From Flavobacterium sp. UBA807 (GTDB taxonomy: Bacteria; Bacteroidota; Bacteroidia; Flavobacteriales; Flavobacteriaceae), in NCBI GenBank assembly GCA_002296885.1, contig DBIH01000128.1, positions 1 to 7,083 on the forward strand: a stretch of DNA of 7,083 nucleotides, given 5' to 3'. Positions 6,094 through 7,083 of this stretch are shown here, in pieces. Below the pieces are notes generated by a model that was not told the DNA's origin, made no database searches, and saw only the letters and a list, made by a program, of their open reading frames with translations. The position numbers were made by a program, and so were the translations under genes. Positions within the stretch are counted from its first letter, which is position 1; every line of letters begins with the position of its first letter.

Positions 6094-6119
6094 TTGTACC
6101 TCTTAAAAACGTATCTTTG
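6094..6119 (+). promoter_or_regulatory. Bacteroidota-type promoter for the pseudouridine synthase gene
   Basis: The -7 element TATCTTTG (6112-6119) matches TAnnTTTG exactly. TTG at 6094-6096 (in GTTTTG) is the only upstream -33 candidate, with a 15-bp spacer that is short for this class. Initiation near 6125 would give a leader of only about 12 nt before the ATG at 6137. This indicates the gene has its own promoter rather than depending on read-through from ubiA. Confidence 0.6.
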
Positions 6120-6136
6120 CCGTAAATTACAGAATC

Positions 6137-7033
6137 ATGAATAAGAAAGAAGGCAACAACCGAAACAGTTCGAGGCCAAATTCAAAAAAGTCAATTCCCG
6201 GTGGCATGCCAAAGCGTTCGCAAAAACCAAAAAAGGCAAGTCCGGCAACCGATAAAGACGCTTCAAAAAAACCTCAACCAGCGGCAAAAAAAACATTTCA
6301 AAACTCACCAAGAACTTTGAAATCAGATGACATCCGTTTGAATAAGTACATTTCAAATTCAGGTGTATGCTCGCGACGTGATGCCGATATTTATATTCAG
6401 TCGGGTAACGTAAAAGTAAATGGCGAAGTTATTACCGAAATGGGTTATCGCGTAAAACCGGGTGATGTTGTCAATTTTGACGGTGCAATCTTAACCCCGG
6501 AACGCAAAGAATATATTTTGCTGAACAAGCCTAAAAATTTCACCACTTCAAACGAAGATGATACTGATCACAGAAACGTGTTAGAGCTGGTTCGTTCTGC
6601 AACCAATGTCAAAATCCAGCCTATCGGAAGAATGGATAAAAACACAACAGGTTTGTTGGTATTTACAAACGATACTGATATGATTCGCAAGTTCAGTCTT
6701 CCTAATCAGAAATCATTTAAGATTTATCAGGTTACTTTGGATAAAAACCTGAAATTCGAAGACCTGGAAAAAATTGCCGGTGGCGTTACCCTTGACGGAC
6801 ATCGTTTGTTTGTTGACGAAATCTCCTATATCGATAATGAACCAAAAACAGAAATCGGTTTGAAGCTAAGGACGGCTAACGTAAAAGTTGTCCGTGCTAT
6901 TTTCGAGAGTTTTCAGTATAATGTGCTAAAAATCGATCGGGTTTCCTTTGCCGGTTTGACCAAAAAGAATTTGCCTCGTGGCAACTGGCGTTTCCTGACC
7001 GAACAGGAAATCATCAATTTGAGAAACGTATAA
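6137..7033 (+). CDS. RsuA/RluB-family pseudouridine synthase with basic N-terminal tail
   Basis: This enzyme (298 residues) isomerises a specific uridine to pseudouridine in ribosomal RNA. Residues 1-62 are a low-complexity tail rich in Lys, Arg, Pro, Ser and Asn, likely disordered and RNA-binding. An S4 RNA-binding domain follows (~66-115: IRLNKYISNSGVCSRRDAD, then VKVNGEVIT and VKPGDVVNFDG). The catalytic domain opens with ILLNKPKNFTT (127-137) and contains the RsuA/RluB/RluE/RluF active-site motif GRMDKNTTGLLVFTND (164-179) with catalytic D167. The C-terminal LPRGNWRFLTEQEI (279-292) is typical. The usual GRNRQVRRMFE-like segment reads RTANVKVVRAIFE (245-257), losing some of the arginines. 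Target site (RluB-like 23S or RsuA-like 16S) cannot be settled, so no symbol is given. The start at 6137 fits the short leader after the promoter. Tracts of A7 (6265-6271) and A8 (6286-6293) lie in the tail-coding part. Confidence 0.92.
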   Translation: MNKKEGNNRNSSRPNSKKSIPGGMPKRSQKPKKASPATDKDASKKPQPAAKKTFQNSPRTLKSDDIRLNKYISNSGVCSRRDADIYIQSGNVKVNGEVITEMGYRVKPGDVVNFDGAILTPERKEYILLNKPKNFTTSNEDDTDHRNVLELVRSATNVKIQPIGRMDKNTTGLLVFTNDTDMIRKFSLPNQKSFKIYQVTLDKNLKFEDLEKIAGGVTLDGHRLFVDEISYIDNEPKTEIGLKLRTANVKVVRAIFESFQYNVLKIDRVSFAGLTKKNLPRGNWRFLTEQEIINLRNV

Positions 7034-7057
7034 CTATTAATAAATACTTTAGATTAA

Positions 7058-7083
7058 ATTAGCCACGAATACACGAATGTTTT
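7058..7083. repeat. Left arm of a probable AGCCACGAAT dispersed repeat, cut by the window end
   Basis: ATTAGCCACGAATACACGAA at 7058-7077 begins 25 bp after the preceding stop codon. It contains two CACGAAT units (7064-7070 and 7072-7078) spaced 8 bp apart. AGCCACGAATnCACGAAT sequences, often followed by an inverted copy, are familiar to me from intergenic regions of Flavobacterium and related genomes. Only one arm is visible, so the palindrome cannot be confirmed. Confidence 0.5.

Noticed and set aside
1..7083. A defence, toxin-antitoxin, CRISPR, IS, prophage, tRNA or rRNA locus
   Set aside because: No transposase, integrase, nuclease, paired small genes, spaced direct repeats or tRNA-like folds were seen; the genes are metabolic and housekeeping.

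Overview
The window is AT-rich chromosomal DNA from a Bacteroidota bacterium, most likely Flavobacterium or a close Flavobacteriaceae relative. Four things support this. There are no Shine-Dalgarno sites before the genes. Three copies of the Bacteroidota -7 promoter element (TATCTTTG, fitting TAnnTTTG) lie in the two intergenic regions where promoters would be expected. The gene order mvaD, mevalonate kinase, UbiA prenyltransferase, RsuA-type pseudouridine synthase is one I associate with flavobacteria. Several intergenic sequences also look like dispersed repeats I remember from flavobacterial genomes. No database search was possible, so the taxonomic call rests on pattern recognition.

Layout. 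Bases 1-435 hold the 3' end of an alpha-amylase-type GH13 gene. It is followed by a cytosolic glycerophosphodiester phosphodiesterase (459-1118), which overlaps by 4 bp (ATGA) a YhiN/HI0933-type flavoprotein (1115-2335). A bidirectional hairpin terminator (2364-2391) separates this rightward block from a leftward tspO gene (2393-2863). A compact divergent promoter region (2864-2981) carries facing TATCTTTG elements and serves tspO on one side and the isoprenoid genes on the other. The rightward isoprenoid cluster is mvaD (2982-4112), mevalonate kinase (4109-5047, ATGA overlap) and a UbiA-family membrane prenyltransferase (5061-5978). A 158-bp gap with a flavobacterial-looking degenerate repeat and a third TATCTTTG promoter precedes a pseudouridine synthase with a long basic N-terminal tail (6137-7033). 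The window ends inside what looks like one arm of another dispersed repeat.

How the genes work together. MvaD and mevalonate kinase are two steps of the mevalonate route to isopentenyl diphosphate. The UbiA protein would use a polyprenyl diphosphate made downstream of that route. Its closest annotation group in flavobacteria is geranylgeranylglycerol-phosphate geranylgeranyltransferase, an archaeal-type ether-lipid enzyme, although its real substrate cannot be read from sequence. The other genes are housekeeping or accessory metabolism with no evident shared pathway.

The window is mostly ordinary core genome, and I found no convincing new multi-gene system. The points most worth a second look are: a 27-bp sequence resembling a dispersed intergenic repeat that sits exactly in frame inside mvaD; the link between the mevalonate genes and a UbiA enzyme whose two Asp-rich motifs each carry an Asn substitution; the mirror-image divergent promoter; and three further repeat-like intergenic elements.
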